Below, piece after piece: positions 5,116 to 10,354 of a DNA stretch of 10,905 nucleotides. A model generated the notes under the pieces. That model was not told the origin of the DNA and did no database searches. It saw only the letters and a program-made list of their open reading frames with translations. Made by a program: the position numbers and the translations under genes. The first letter of the stretch is position 1. Each line of letters starts with the position of its first letter. Source of the stretch: RGIG4608 sp045631445 (GTDB lineage Bacteria > Bacillota > Clostridia > Oscillospirales > CAG-272). The stretch is from assembly GCA_045631445.1 (NCBI GenBank), contig JAZQUS010000118.1, forward strand, positions 1 to 10,905, written 5' to 3'.

Positions 5116-5454
5116 ATGAAAAAGAACTACATGGAAATCATTACAAACACAATCATCAAGAAAAGAAGACTAGGTGTCAAGTCCGTAAAGCCTCAGACCA
5201 TCGATCCTGAGTATGGCGACATTTACAGCTTCGATGCTTACGACAATTTTAATGCAGCAGCATATGCTCTTTATAAAGCTGGAGTGATCGAAATCGTTCC
5301 CGTAAGCAAGTATGACGAATGGGGTTGGAAAGAGCGCATGAGCAAAGACTACATCGCCAAATATGGTTACCCCATGATCAGAAAAATTGTCTTTAAGGAA
5401 GATAAAGATGAAGAAGTCTTGAAGGCATACCTGACAGCGAAGTTTCACAAGTGA
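5116..5454 (+). CDS. Hypothetical protein, 112 aa, first gene of the Mob operon
   Basis: The start is the ATG at 5116, preceded by AGGAAGG about 8 bases upstream; the frame is open further up, but that part overlaps the promoter and has no ribosome site. The product is basic at the N-terminus (KKRRLGVKSVKP). It then has DPEYGDIYSFDAYDNFNAAA and a second half rich in aromatic residues (KYDEWGWKERM, KYGYPMIRKIVF), and ends in a charged helix. No membrane segment is visible. No family is recognised. It ends 25 bases before the MobV-like gene and is surely co-transcribed with it, so an accessory DNA-binding role in replication or mobilization is possible but unproven. Confidence 0.75.
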   Translation: MKKNYMEIITNTIIKKRRLGVKSVKPQTIDPEYGDIYSFDAYDNFNAAAYALYKAGVIEIVPVSKYDEWGWKERMSKDYIAKYGYPMIRKIVFKEDKDEEVLKAYLTAKFHK

Positions 5455-5479
5455 AAACTATTAAAAGGAAGTGAGGGAT

Positions 5480-6847
5480 ATGAGTGTTTTAGCAGGAAGC
5501 ATGAGCAGAGGAAAAGTTGCTCGAATTCATGACCTAAGAATTGGAGAAGAGTTACCAGCCAATGTCGATCCAACGTTAGTAAAAGACAATGTGATATTCA
5601 TTGACGAATTAAAAGGCAGAACAATTGAGCAATACACCAATGACATAATGCAGCCTTACATTGATGAATACAACGCCAAACAAAAACGCAAAGATCGCAG
5701 AATCAAATCAAACTACATCGATTGGCACACAAGCGACAAAACAATGATGAAAGGGGTCAAAGAAGGCGACAAATATGAGTGGGCGCATGAATTCGTTTTC
5801 TGCTACGGCAACCACGAAGATTACTGGCAAGAATACTTTGATCCTAACACATCAGAAACAAGAAAAAAAGAAATGCATACAGAGGCCGTGAGAGTCTACA
5901 ACGAGCAGATAACAGAGTTCCAAGATAGATACCCACACGCAAAAATACTACTCGCAGTTATGCACGCAGACGAGCCTAATGGCAGCTTGCATATGCACGG
6001 GATAGTACAATTTCAATCCAATCAATATGACAGAGGATTAGAAACCAGAATCAGCATATCAAGGGCATTAGGACAAGATGGGTTTGAGTACATACATAGG
6101 TCATCAGACGCAAAAGAAAGTGGTGGCTTTCAAATGGAAAAACTATTCAAAGATTTTCGTCACAATGTAATGAACCGACAATTGATTGAGATGGGTCATG
6201 ACATTAAAGAAGAAGAACATGGCGCAAAACATTTAGATTGTCCGACCTACATCAAAGCAATGGAAGAAGCTGACGCAAAAAAGCAAGAAGCAGATCAATA
6301 CTTACAAAATGCGATAGAGAAAGCTGACAGTATAACATACTTTGCGGACAAGGTTAAAGAGATCACAGAAAAAGAGTGCAAGATCTTAAAAGATGGTGAG
6401 CGAAGCAAATTTCCTGATCTCGTCAAAACGTCTTACAAAGATACGATCCTTGCAAAGCCTCGTGATGTTGCGATTCTGCCCATTGAAGTATACGAAAGTC
6501 AAGAAGCAAGCAAGGACATATCTCACGCAAAAGAAGAAGTTGAAAGGATAAGTGAAAAAGTAATGGATGTAGTCAAAGACACAATGGAATCGATCAATCA
6601 AGAACGCAGCATGGAAGACAAGCGTGAAATTGAAAGACTCAATGACTTAGTTAAAGAGCAAAAACAAATTATCGACGAACAGCAAAAGAAAATCAGCACA
6701 TTAGAACGAGCAATTGAAGACGTTAAAGAGTTCATTAGAAATCTCAACATCGTTCAGCAATGGAAACAGTTCGTTGAACGCAAGAAGCAAGAACGAGCAT
6801 GGGCAAGATCTCACGTTCAAGACAATAACGAAATAGAAAGGAAATGA
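5480..6847 (+). CDS. MobV-like HUH relaxase / plasmid recombination (Pre/Mob) protein, likely rolling-circle or transfer initiator, 455 aa
   Basis: The metal-binding motif of the MobV class is present as HADE, four residues, then LHMHG: His162, Asp164, Glu165, His171 and His173 counted from the ATG at 5480. Known MobV proteins have H-x-D-E followed by P-H-x-H, so this is a slightly extended version. An N-terminal His17 in ARIHDLR could be the nucleophile, as His22 is in pMV158 MobM. Such enzymes nick one DNA strand at oriT and start transfer or rolling-circle replication. Residues about 250-440 are charged helix and coiled coil, as in Mob proteins. GTG at 5471 is in frame, but the ATG at 5480 fits the AGGAAGTGAGG site better. 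In a phage-like genome it may be the replication initiator replacing the usual inovirus Rep. Confidence 0.85.
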   Translation: MSVLAGSMSRGKVARIHDLRIGEELPANVDPTLVKDNVIFIDELKGRTIEQYTNDIMQPYIDEYNAKQKRKDRRIKSNYIDWHTSDKTMMKGVKEGDKYEWAHEFVFCYGNHEDYWQEYFDPNTSETRKKEMHTEAVRVYNEQITEFQDRYPHAKILLAVMHADEPNGSLHMHGIVQFQSNQYDRGLETRISISRALGQDGFEYIHRSSDAKESGGFQMEKLFKDFRHNVMNRQLIEMGHDIKEEEHGAKHLDCPTYIKAMEEADAKKQEADQYLQNAIEKADSITYFADKVKEITEKECKILKDGERSKFPDLVKTSYKDTILAKPRDVAILPIEVYESQEASKDISHAKEEVERISEKVMDVVKDTMESINQERSMEDKREIERLNDLVKEQKQIIDEQQKKISTLERAIEDVKEFIRNLNIVQQWKQFVERKKQERAWARSHVQDNNEIERK

Positions 6848-6850
6848 GCA

Positions 6851-7027
6851 ATGAACACAATAAGCGGATTTTTGGGTGGAATAGCGGCATCCTTATGGGG
6901 TTATCAATTGATTCAAGCAATGGAACAAAATAATAATAAAGCAACACTAATAGCTCTTCTCTTTCTGATTTACATATTAACCACTGTGTCATCAAACATG
7001 GAAAAAGAACACAAAATATCCAATTAA
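6851..7027 (+). CDS. Small membrane protein, 58 aa
   Basis: The start at 6851 lies three bases after the MobV-like stop, and AAAGGAAA within the end of that gene serves as ribosome site, so the two are translationally linked. There are two hydrophobic segments: ISGFLGGIAASLWGYQLI (residues about 4-21, glycine-rich and short) and ATLIALLFLIYILTTV (about 31-46). A polar hairpin EQNNNK separates them, and the tail is basic/acidic. No signal peptide cleavage site is evident. No family is recognised. A membrane peptide in a replication operon could anchor the replication complex or act in virion extrusion; both are guesses. Confidence 0.65.
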   Translation: MNTISGFLGGIAASLWGYQLIQAMEQNNNKATLIALLFLIYILTTVSSNMEKEHKISN

Positions 7028-7068
7028 CGAATAAGAAAGATTTAATATAGAAAGGTTTGAAATTTAAA

Positions 7069-7434
7069 ATGGAACAAATCAAAATCTACGAAATGCCTCT
7101 GCAGGCAGCCGTTGCAAAAAGATGCGAATTTCTGGCGCAGTTCTACTACAAGTCGGGATATAAAAATGCATCACTTGTGGCAGCTAAAAAGCAAGTGCTG
7201 GAAGAGTTAGAAAGATGCATTGAGATGGTCACTAATTCACCAAAGGGGACATTACCAAAGTTTAGGGAAATCCACTATGAGCCACCGAAAGTGATACCTA
7301 GTGACTCTGACATGGCTTGTCCGTCTTGTGGTGCAAACGAATTTTTGTCACATGGGATGCAAAAAATACAAGGTCTAAAAGTAAAGACATATAAATGCAA
7401 AAATTGCGGAAGGCAATTTGTTCCAAAGGATTAA
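7069..7434 (+). CDS. Zinc-ribbon protein, 121 aa
   Basis: The C-terminal 40 residues form a zinc ribbon: Cys84-x-x-Cys87 in MACPSCGAN and Cys110-x-x-Cys113 in YKCKNCGRQF, with a strand-like spacer of 22 residues. This pattern resembles the zinc ribbons at the start of IS1 InsA-type and other transposase proteins, which bind nucleic acid. Residues 1-58 are helical and charged (VAAKKQVLEELERC), and a proline-containing linker joins the two parts. A TTG at 7057 is in frame, but it lies too close to GAAAGG; the ATG at 7069 is preferred although its spacing is long (about 13). It is part of the Mob operon. A DNA- or RNA-binding accessory role is likely; an InsA fragment is unlikely because no InsB or inverted repeats are present. 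Confidence 0.7.
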   Translation: MEQIKIYEMPLQAAVAKRCEFLAQFYYKSGYKNASLVAAKKQVLEELERCIEMVTNSPKGTLPKFREIHYEPPKVIPSDSDMACPSCGANEFLSHGMQKIQGLKVKTYKCKNCGRQFVPKD

Positions 7435-7437
7435 AGT

Positions 7438-7527
7438 ATGAACGAAATACTTGATGAGTTAGAAAAGGATTATAACGAAACACATGACATCCCGCTGTTT
7501 CGTGAAGTAATTGAAGAGGAAGAATAA
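7438..7527 (+). CDS. Very small acidic peptide, 29 aa
   Basis: The ATG at 7438 lies three bases after the zinc-ribbon stop, with AAAGGA seven bases upstream, and the reading frame ends just before the operon terminator. The product is acidic (start MNEILDELEKDYNE, end EVIEEEE) with a single proline in DIPLF. It is too short to assign. Its tight spacing and good ribosome site argue for translation. Acidic micro-proteins can act as inhibitors or DNA mimics, but this is speculation. Confidence 0.45.
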   Translation: MNEILDELEKDYNETHDIPLFREVIEEEE

Positions 7528-7532
7528 AAATA

Positions 7533-7564
7533 GAGAGATACTCAAAAAACGGTATCTCTCTTTC
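7533..7564 (+). terminator. Terminator of the Mob/replication operon
   Basis: GAGAGATAC (7533-7541) pairs perfectly with GTATCTCTC (7552-7560), with a 10-base loop, followed by tttcaattt. It starts five bases after the last stop codon of the operon. Confidence 0.85.
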
Positions 7565-7570
7565 AATTTC

Positions 7571-7641
7571 AAAAATTTTCGGCGACTGCGTCGCATGGCA
7601 AACAGTGACAACGCTATTGAAAATAGCGTCATCACTATTTG
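7571..7641. other. A5T4 tract, small palindrome and long imperfect hairpin; candidate packaging signal or origin
   Basis: AAAAATTTT (7571-7579) precedes GCGAC-tgc-GTCGC (7582-7594). Then comes a 43-base imperfect hairpin (7599-7641) made of three paired blocks, CAAA/TTTG, AGTGA/TCACT and ACGCTAT/ATAGCGT, interrupted by symmetric mismatches and closed by a 5-base loop. There is no U-tract, so it is not a terminator. Filamentous phages carry imperfect hairpins for packaging and origins in their main intergenic region, and this is the main convergent gap here. Structure seen, role inferred. Confidence 0.55.
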
Positions 7642-7660
7642 AGTTTTTGTTTTGGTACGC

Positions 7661-7710
7661 TAATGAGAAAAGACTGTCGATTGTAACGACGGCAAATAAT
7701 GAGAAAAGAC
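7661..7710 (+). repeat. 14-base direct repeat spaced 36 bases
   Basis: TAATGAGAAAAGAC occurs at 7661-7674 and 7697-7710. The second copy forms the left arm of the bidirectional terminator; the first could pair with the same right arm instead. A small stem CTGTCG/CGACGG (7674-7679, 7687-7692) lies between the copies. Confidence 0.8.
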
Positions 7711-7740
7711 ACGGATTGATCGTCCGTGTCTTTTCTCATT
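7698..7740. terminator. Perfect 18-bp bidirectional terminator between convergent operons
   Basis: AATGAGAAAAGACACGGA (7698-7715) pairs perfectly with 7723-7740, with a 7-base loop. The GC core GACACGGA is flanked by A-rich and U-rich arms, so it works in both directions. It abuts the stop codon of the last virion-operon gene at 7741. Confidence 0.9.
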
Positions 7741-8061
7741 TTATTCTTCTGTTTTAATTCTGGTTTTCTTTCCTCGAATAACGGAAACGATTGCAGATGC
7801 AAAATCAAACACATAAGTCATAAGGATATAAGAAACATAAATCCAACCAGCAGATCCAAAAAAAGCAACCAAATAGAGTGGGTTAGAAATATCAACTTCT
7901 CCGCTAATAAAAATACCCACCTCGTCAAACGCAAATGGTGCTACAAGCAACATACACAAAATTCCAAGCGCAATAGGAATTAATAATATACCGAGCACAA
8001 CAGTAATTACGGCTTCATTGGTTCGAATAAATGTGCGAAATTTATTAAGCTTCTGTTTCAT
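7741..8061 (-). CDS. Membrane protein overlapping the Zot-like gene, 106 aa; possible membrane part of the extrusion machine
   Basis: The ATG at 8061 lies inside the end of the Zot-like gene (17-base overlap), with AGAGG about 9 bases upstream, so translation is coupled. Two membrane segments are visible: residues about 18-43 (VITVVLGILLIPIALGILCM and following) and about 62-85 (YLVAFFGSAGWIYVSYILM and following). Between them is a short acidic loop with FDEVGIFISGEVDISN, and the tail is basic. No signal peptidase site is obvious. The Zot-like ATPase itself lacks a clear membrane anchor, while M13 pI carries one; this protein could supply the missing membrane part, which is inference. It is the last gene of the virion operon and ends at the terminator. 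Confidence 0.8.
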   Translation of the reverse strand: MKQKLNKFRTFIRTNEAVITVVLGILLIPIALGILCMLLVAPFAFDEVGIFISGEVDISNPLYLVAFFGSAGWIYVSYILMTYVFDFASAIVSVIRGKKTRIKTEE

Positions 8062-8833
8062 CGCAGTTTTCCTCTTCTTTCTTGCTCTGATTTAGTACCC
8101 ATGTATTATAAGGATCTGGCAGTGGGAAGTGGTCGTTGTCTTCGAAACTATCGAAATATTTGTACCATGATGGTCTCCAGATAACTCTAGACTTCATAAA
8201 TGGGAACTTTGACAAGCGATGGCCTGGCAAGCTACCGAAGATCAACTCAAGAAAGTACCAAAGTCCACCAACTTTGGAATATGCATCAACGAGGTCATGT
8301 GTCATCTCGTCAACATCAACCGAGTATGTTATGCGTCGGCATAGAGTCATCGGCCCTAGCTTGGAGCAAATATACATGATCTGAGAACGTTGCCGCCATG
8401 CTTTATCTATGTCTACTGATTGCGATGCAATCAAGACATCCGACCCATAGTGACGATGCTTAGCAGCCAATCTTTTAGAATATTTAGTGAGACTCTTAAA
8501 ATCTCTCGAAGATAAGCCGATTCCCGCTTCTTCGAGTATCAGCAAACTATTTGGATATGGCCTCCATTGGCCCAATTCCTCATAAGTAATCGGGATTGTA
8601 TCTTGTAAACTGGGATCGGTGCTGTATATCACATCATAACAGTTCTTGGAATACAATAAATCCTCTAGAAATCGACAAAACTTATTATTGGAATGTTTTT
8701 GAATCCAAGAATATAGCTTAGATTTAGATATTCGTTTTTCATACTTTAACTTTTTGCGCTTATTAGTCTGCACCATAGATGCAAGGATCGTTGATTTACC
8801 AGCACCAGGCTTACCGAATAAAGTAATAATCAT
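8045..8833 (-). CDS. Zot/pI-type filamentous phage assembly ATPase, 262 aa
   Basis: Walker A is GKPGAGKST (residues 7-15, right after MIITLF), and Walker B is SLLILEEAG with Glu101-Glu102. The segment HRHYGSDVLIASQSVDIDKAWR (about 125-147), with its conserved glutamine, matches the layout of Zot and pI proteins. This family powers extrusion of filamentous phage through the membrane and is the hallmark gene of inoviruses. The length equals the cytoplasmic domain of M13 pI (about 250 of 348 residues). I see no strong transmembrane helix: only a weak one, GGLWYFLELIFG, lies near residue 190. The extracytoplasmic domain is absent, as may suit a one-membrane host. It starts 8 bases after the upstream stop, with GAGG as ribosome site. 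Confidence 0.9.
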   Translation of the reverse strand: MIITLFGKPGAGKSTILASMVQTNKRKKLKYEKRISKSKLYSWIQKHSNNKFCRFLEDLLYSKNCYDVIYSTDPSLQDTIPITYEELGQWRPYPNSLLILEEAGIGLSSRDFKSLTKYSKRLAAKHRHYGSDVLIASQSVDIDKAWRQRSQIMYICSKLGPMTLCRRITYSVDVDEMTHDLVDAYSKVGGLWYFLELIFGSLPGHRLSKFPFMKSRVIWRPSWYKYFDSFEDNDHFPLPDPYNTWVLNQSKKEEENCDETEA

Positions 8834-8841
8834 AAACTACC

Positions 8842-9006
8842 TCACACCAAATGCACTAAACAGATAGTCAATATGATCAAGCAGTTTAATCCAAAAATCC
8901 AACGCAATTGATTGATTACAACATCCTGTTTATCAATAATTCTTTCTAAATAATGGGGGGTGGCTTTTATAACAGCCGTACAAATGTCCAATTCATCATA
9001 ACTCAT
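8842..9006 (-). CDS. Small C-terminally anchored membrane protein, 54 aa
   Basis: I chose the ATG at 9006 because GGAG lies 7 bases upstream inside the preceding gene; a TTG ten codons earlier is in frame but less likely. It overlaps the end of the preceding gene by 11 bases, showing coupling. Residues 1-32 are polar with helix character (MSYDELDICTAVIKATPH), and residues about 36-54 form one membrane segment (WIFGLNCLIILTICLV) ending the chain. The topology is therefore probably N-in with a tail anchor. It directly precedes the Zot-like ATPase, so it may be part of the assembly complex. No family is recognised. Confidence 0.65.
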   Translation of the reverse strand: MSYDELDICTAVIKATPHYLERIIDKQDVVINQLRWIFGLNCLIILTICLVHLV

Positions 9007-9304
9007 AATCAAGCTCCATTTCTTCTTCAATATCAAATTCTAACTCTCTATCAGGAGAATCAAATATAGGATCATCAGGAATATACTCGGATATGCTACA
9101 CATAGCTGTAGATATTCCTTGACTTCGTAAATCACTCATAGTATTTACCAATGAGTTCCTGTCGCTAAATGTAAGGACGTAACAATGTCCAAATGAATCA
9201 TAAACATATAAAATCAATCCGTTGTAAGGATCAGGATCAATCGTATATGGTGTAATCATTTTCTGAAATTTTCCTGTTCTTGGATTGCCGATAAATAGTC
9301 TCAT
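8996..9304 (-). CDS. Hypothetical protein with acidic tail, 102 aa
   Basis: The start is the ATG at 9304, which has a strong AAAGGAG site about 6 bases upstream; an earlier in-frame ATG at 9376 would read through the coat-gene terminator and is rejected. It begins MRLFIGNPRTGKFQK and contains strand-like segments (NGLILYVYDSFGHCYVLTF). It ends in a strongly acidic stretch of about 20 residues (DREL, then FDIEEEMELDYEL). There is no membrane segment or signal peptide. It sits after the coat terminator and before the membrane protein and the ATPase. A cytoplasmic partner of the assembly ATPase or a regulator is possible. Not recognised. Confidence 0.75.
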   Translation of the reverse strand: MRLFIGNPRTGKFQKMITPYTIDPDPYNGLILYVYDSFGHCYVLTFSDRNSLVNTMSDLRSQGISTAMCSISEYIPDDPIFDSPDRELEFDIEEEMELDYEL

Positions 9305-9362
9305 AATATGTCTCCTTTCTGTGCCATGTATATGTAAACAGTATAGATGAGACATAGCTTTA

Positions 9363-9395
9363 TAAAAAAACCTCATGGACGCCTTGCCATGAGGT
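9363..9395 (-). terminator. Terminator directly after the major coat gene
   Basis: On minus, ACCTCATGG/CCATGAGGT (9370-9378, 9387-9395) forms a 9-bp stem with an 8-base loop, followed by TTTTTTT. It lies about 20 bases past the coat stop. Ff phages likewise have a strong terminator after gene VIII, which keeps coat message abundant and assembly genes low. Confidence 0.9.
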
Positions 9396-9416
9396 AATTT
9401 TATAAGCTAGTATTGA

Positions 9417-9584
9417 TTACAGACCACGAACAGCGTTCAGGCACTTACCAACGACCCAGCCGACGATTGCCATACCAACACCGAACAGGATCAGATCCTG
9501 ACCTTCGACGAAAGTAAGAAAACTTGCGCCAGAAGTGGTGAAAGCAGACATTGCGCCAGTAACAGCAGTAGTAATAGCTTCCAT
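9417..9584 (-). CDS. Major coat protein candidate (pVIII-like, leaderless), 55 aa
   Basis: The ATG at 9584 has AAAGGAG about 8 bases upstream. The product begins MEAITTAVTGAMSAFTTSG and has an amphipathic, alanine/threonine-rich N-terminal part with acidic residues 2, 27 and 30. A membrane segment at about 31-46 (LILFGVGMAIVGWVVG) follows, then a basic tail with Lys47 and Arg53. This acidic-hydrophobic-basic pattern and the length are those of filamentous-phage major coat proteins. There is no signal peptide, unlike M13 pVIII but like the Pf3 coat protein. Its wording looks more GC-rich and codon-selected than its neighbours, which fits high expression. It is followed by a terminator and preceded by a good -10 candidate, which supports its being the main structural protein. 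Confidence 0.8.
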   Translation of the reverse strand: MEAITTAVTGAMSAFTTSGASFLTFVEGQDLILFGVGMAIVGWVVGKCLNAVRGL

Positions 9585-9605
9585 TTTATTATCTCCTTTA
9601 CTATA

Positions 9606-9761
9606 TTATTTATTTATAATTAAGTACCGAATAGTACCTATTATACAACCAAAAAGAATGAACATTAAAAAACAGAATTGCATATAGTTGCTATTAATGT
9701 CAACTCCACTAAAAGCGGCATAGATTGGAGAAAGCATCATTTGGAAAAAATTGTATGCCAC
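9606..9761 (-). CDS. Tiny membrane protein, minor-coat-like, 51 aa
   Basis: Starts with GTG at 9761, with AGAGGTG six bases upstream; no ATG start fits. It begins MAYNFFQMMLSPIYAAF and has one strong membrane segment at about residues 28-42 (FCFLMFILFGCIIGTI), then a short basic end. It starts 5 bases after the previous stop and ends 21 bases before the coat start. Small hydrophobic proteins beside the coat gene are usual for filamentous phage minor coat proteins (pVII/pIX class); the assignment is by context only. Confidence 0.7.
   Translation of the reverse strand: MAYNFFQMMLSPIYAAFSGVDINSNYMQFCFLMFILFGCIIGTIRYLIINK
9640..9668 (-). promoter_or_regulatory. Candidate promoter for the major coat gene
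   Basis: A perfect TATAAT lies on minus at 9640-9645, with 17 bases to a weak -35 TTAATG (9663-9668), inside the previous small gene and about 55 bases before the coat start. Just downstream is GGTAC-tattc-GGTAC, a direct repeat with a 10-base period that could be an operator. Confidence 0.45.
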
Positions 9762-9766
9762 AATTA

Positions 9767-9901
9767 TCACCTCTTAGGAAAGAAAGCGTGGAACATTCCT
9801 TTGAGGATAAAGCATGTAATTATAACAGCCATAACAGCAACGGCGATTCCAGCTTGTTCTTCGGTGCAGTAAGGGATCAACATATTATAAAACCATTCCA
9901 T
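9767..9901 (-). CDS. Tiny membrane protein, minor-coat-like, 44 aa
   Basis: The ATG at 9901 has AAGGAG about 7 bases upstream. It begins MEWFYNMLIPYCTEEQ, then has one membrane segment at about residues 18-34 (GIAVAVMAVIITCFILK) and a basic, aromatic tail FHAFFPKR. The acidic-hydrophobic-basic pattern mirrors the major coat protein, so it is a fair candidate for a minor coat protein. It is packed between two other small membrane genes with gaps of 11 and 5 bases. Confidence 0.7.
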   Translation of the reverse strand: MEWFYNMLIPYCTEEQAGIAVAVMAVIITCFILKGMFHAFFPKR

Positions 9902-9912
9902 ATATATGCTCC

Positions 9913-10170
9913 TTATTTATGATGTAAATTATTCTGTTTAGATCTATTTCTATTTTGAGCTTCATTTGTGTACTTAGTAGTTATCGAACTTATATCAGAA
10001 GTGATGCTTCCACCAAAGCGACTAATAACGACAGAAACTAATCCAAAAGATAAGAATCCAGCAATAATCATACTCCAGATTGTAACACCATCAGATAGCT
10101 CAATGGAACTCCATACACTAAAAAGCCAGGAAAAGGCATTGCGCCATGTTTCTATGGCAAAATCCAGCAT
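9913..10170 (-). CDS. Small membrane protein, 85 aa
   Basis: The ATG at 10170 has GGAGGTG about 5 bases upstream. The N-terminal half is aromatic and amphipathic (MLDFAIETWRNAFSWLFS), and a membrane segment follows at about residues 31-49 (IWSMIIAGFLSFGLVSVVI). The C-terminal third is polar and basic (TNEAQNRNRSKQNNLHHK), probably cytoplasmic and able to touch DNA. It belongs to the run of small virion-operon membrane proteins. The role is inferred from position; the basic tail would suit a coat component contacting the packaged DNA. Confidence 0.75.
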   Translation of the reverse strand: MLDFAIETWRNAFSWLFSVWSSIELSDGVTIWSMIIAGFLSFGLVSVVISRFGGSITSDISSITTKYTNEAQNRNRSKQNNLHHK

Positions 10171-10183
10171 TTTGACACCTCCA

Positions 10184-10339
10184 TTACAAAGGCAGTAGTC
10201 GTATGATAAAAGACCCGACAGCCAAAGTTAAAAGGACTCCAAAAACAGGAGGGATCATAGACAGGACTATCACTATAAAATTGATCCCAGTTAAAACAAA
10301 CTCAATTGGGGCAAGGGCGAAATTAAAAAATCCTATCAT
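10184..10339 (-). CDS. Tiny very hydrophobic protein, 51 aa
   Basis: The ATG at 10339 has AAGGAGATG within 10 bases upstream. Nearly the whole chain is hydrophobic: MIGFFNFALAPIEFVLTG, then a segment at about residues 20-30, a PP turn at 30-31, and a second segment at about 32-48 (FGVLLTLAVGSFIIRLL). It is probably a helical hairpin. It is the first gene after the adsorption-like protein, the place of gene VI in Ff phages, whose product partners with pIII at the filament end. That equivalence is inferred from order only. Confidence 0.7.
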   Translation of the reverse strand: MIGFFNFALAPIEFVLTGINFIVIVLSMIPPVFGVLLTLAVGSFIIRLLPL

Positions 10340-10354
10340 ACTATCATCTCCTTA

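Noticed and set aside
9305..9376. Longer start for the 102-residue gene at ATG 9376
   Set aside because: It would begin inside the coat terminator stem; the ATG at 9304 has a strong ribosome site.
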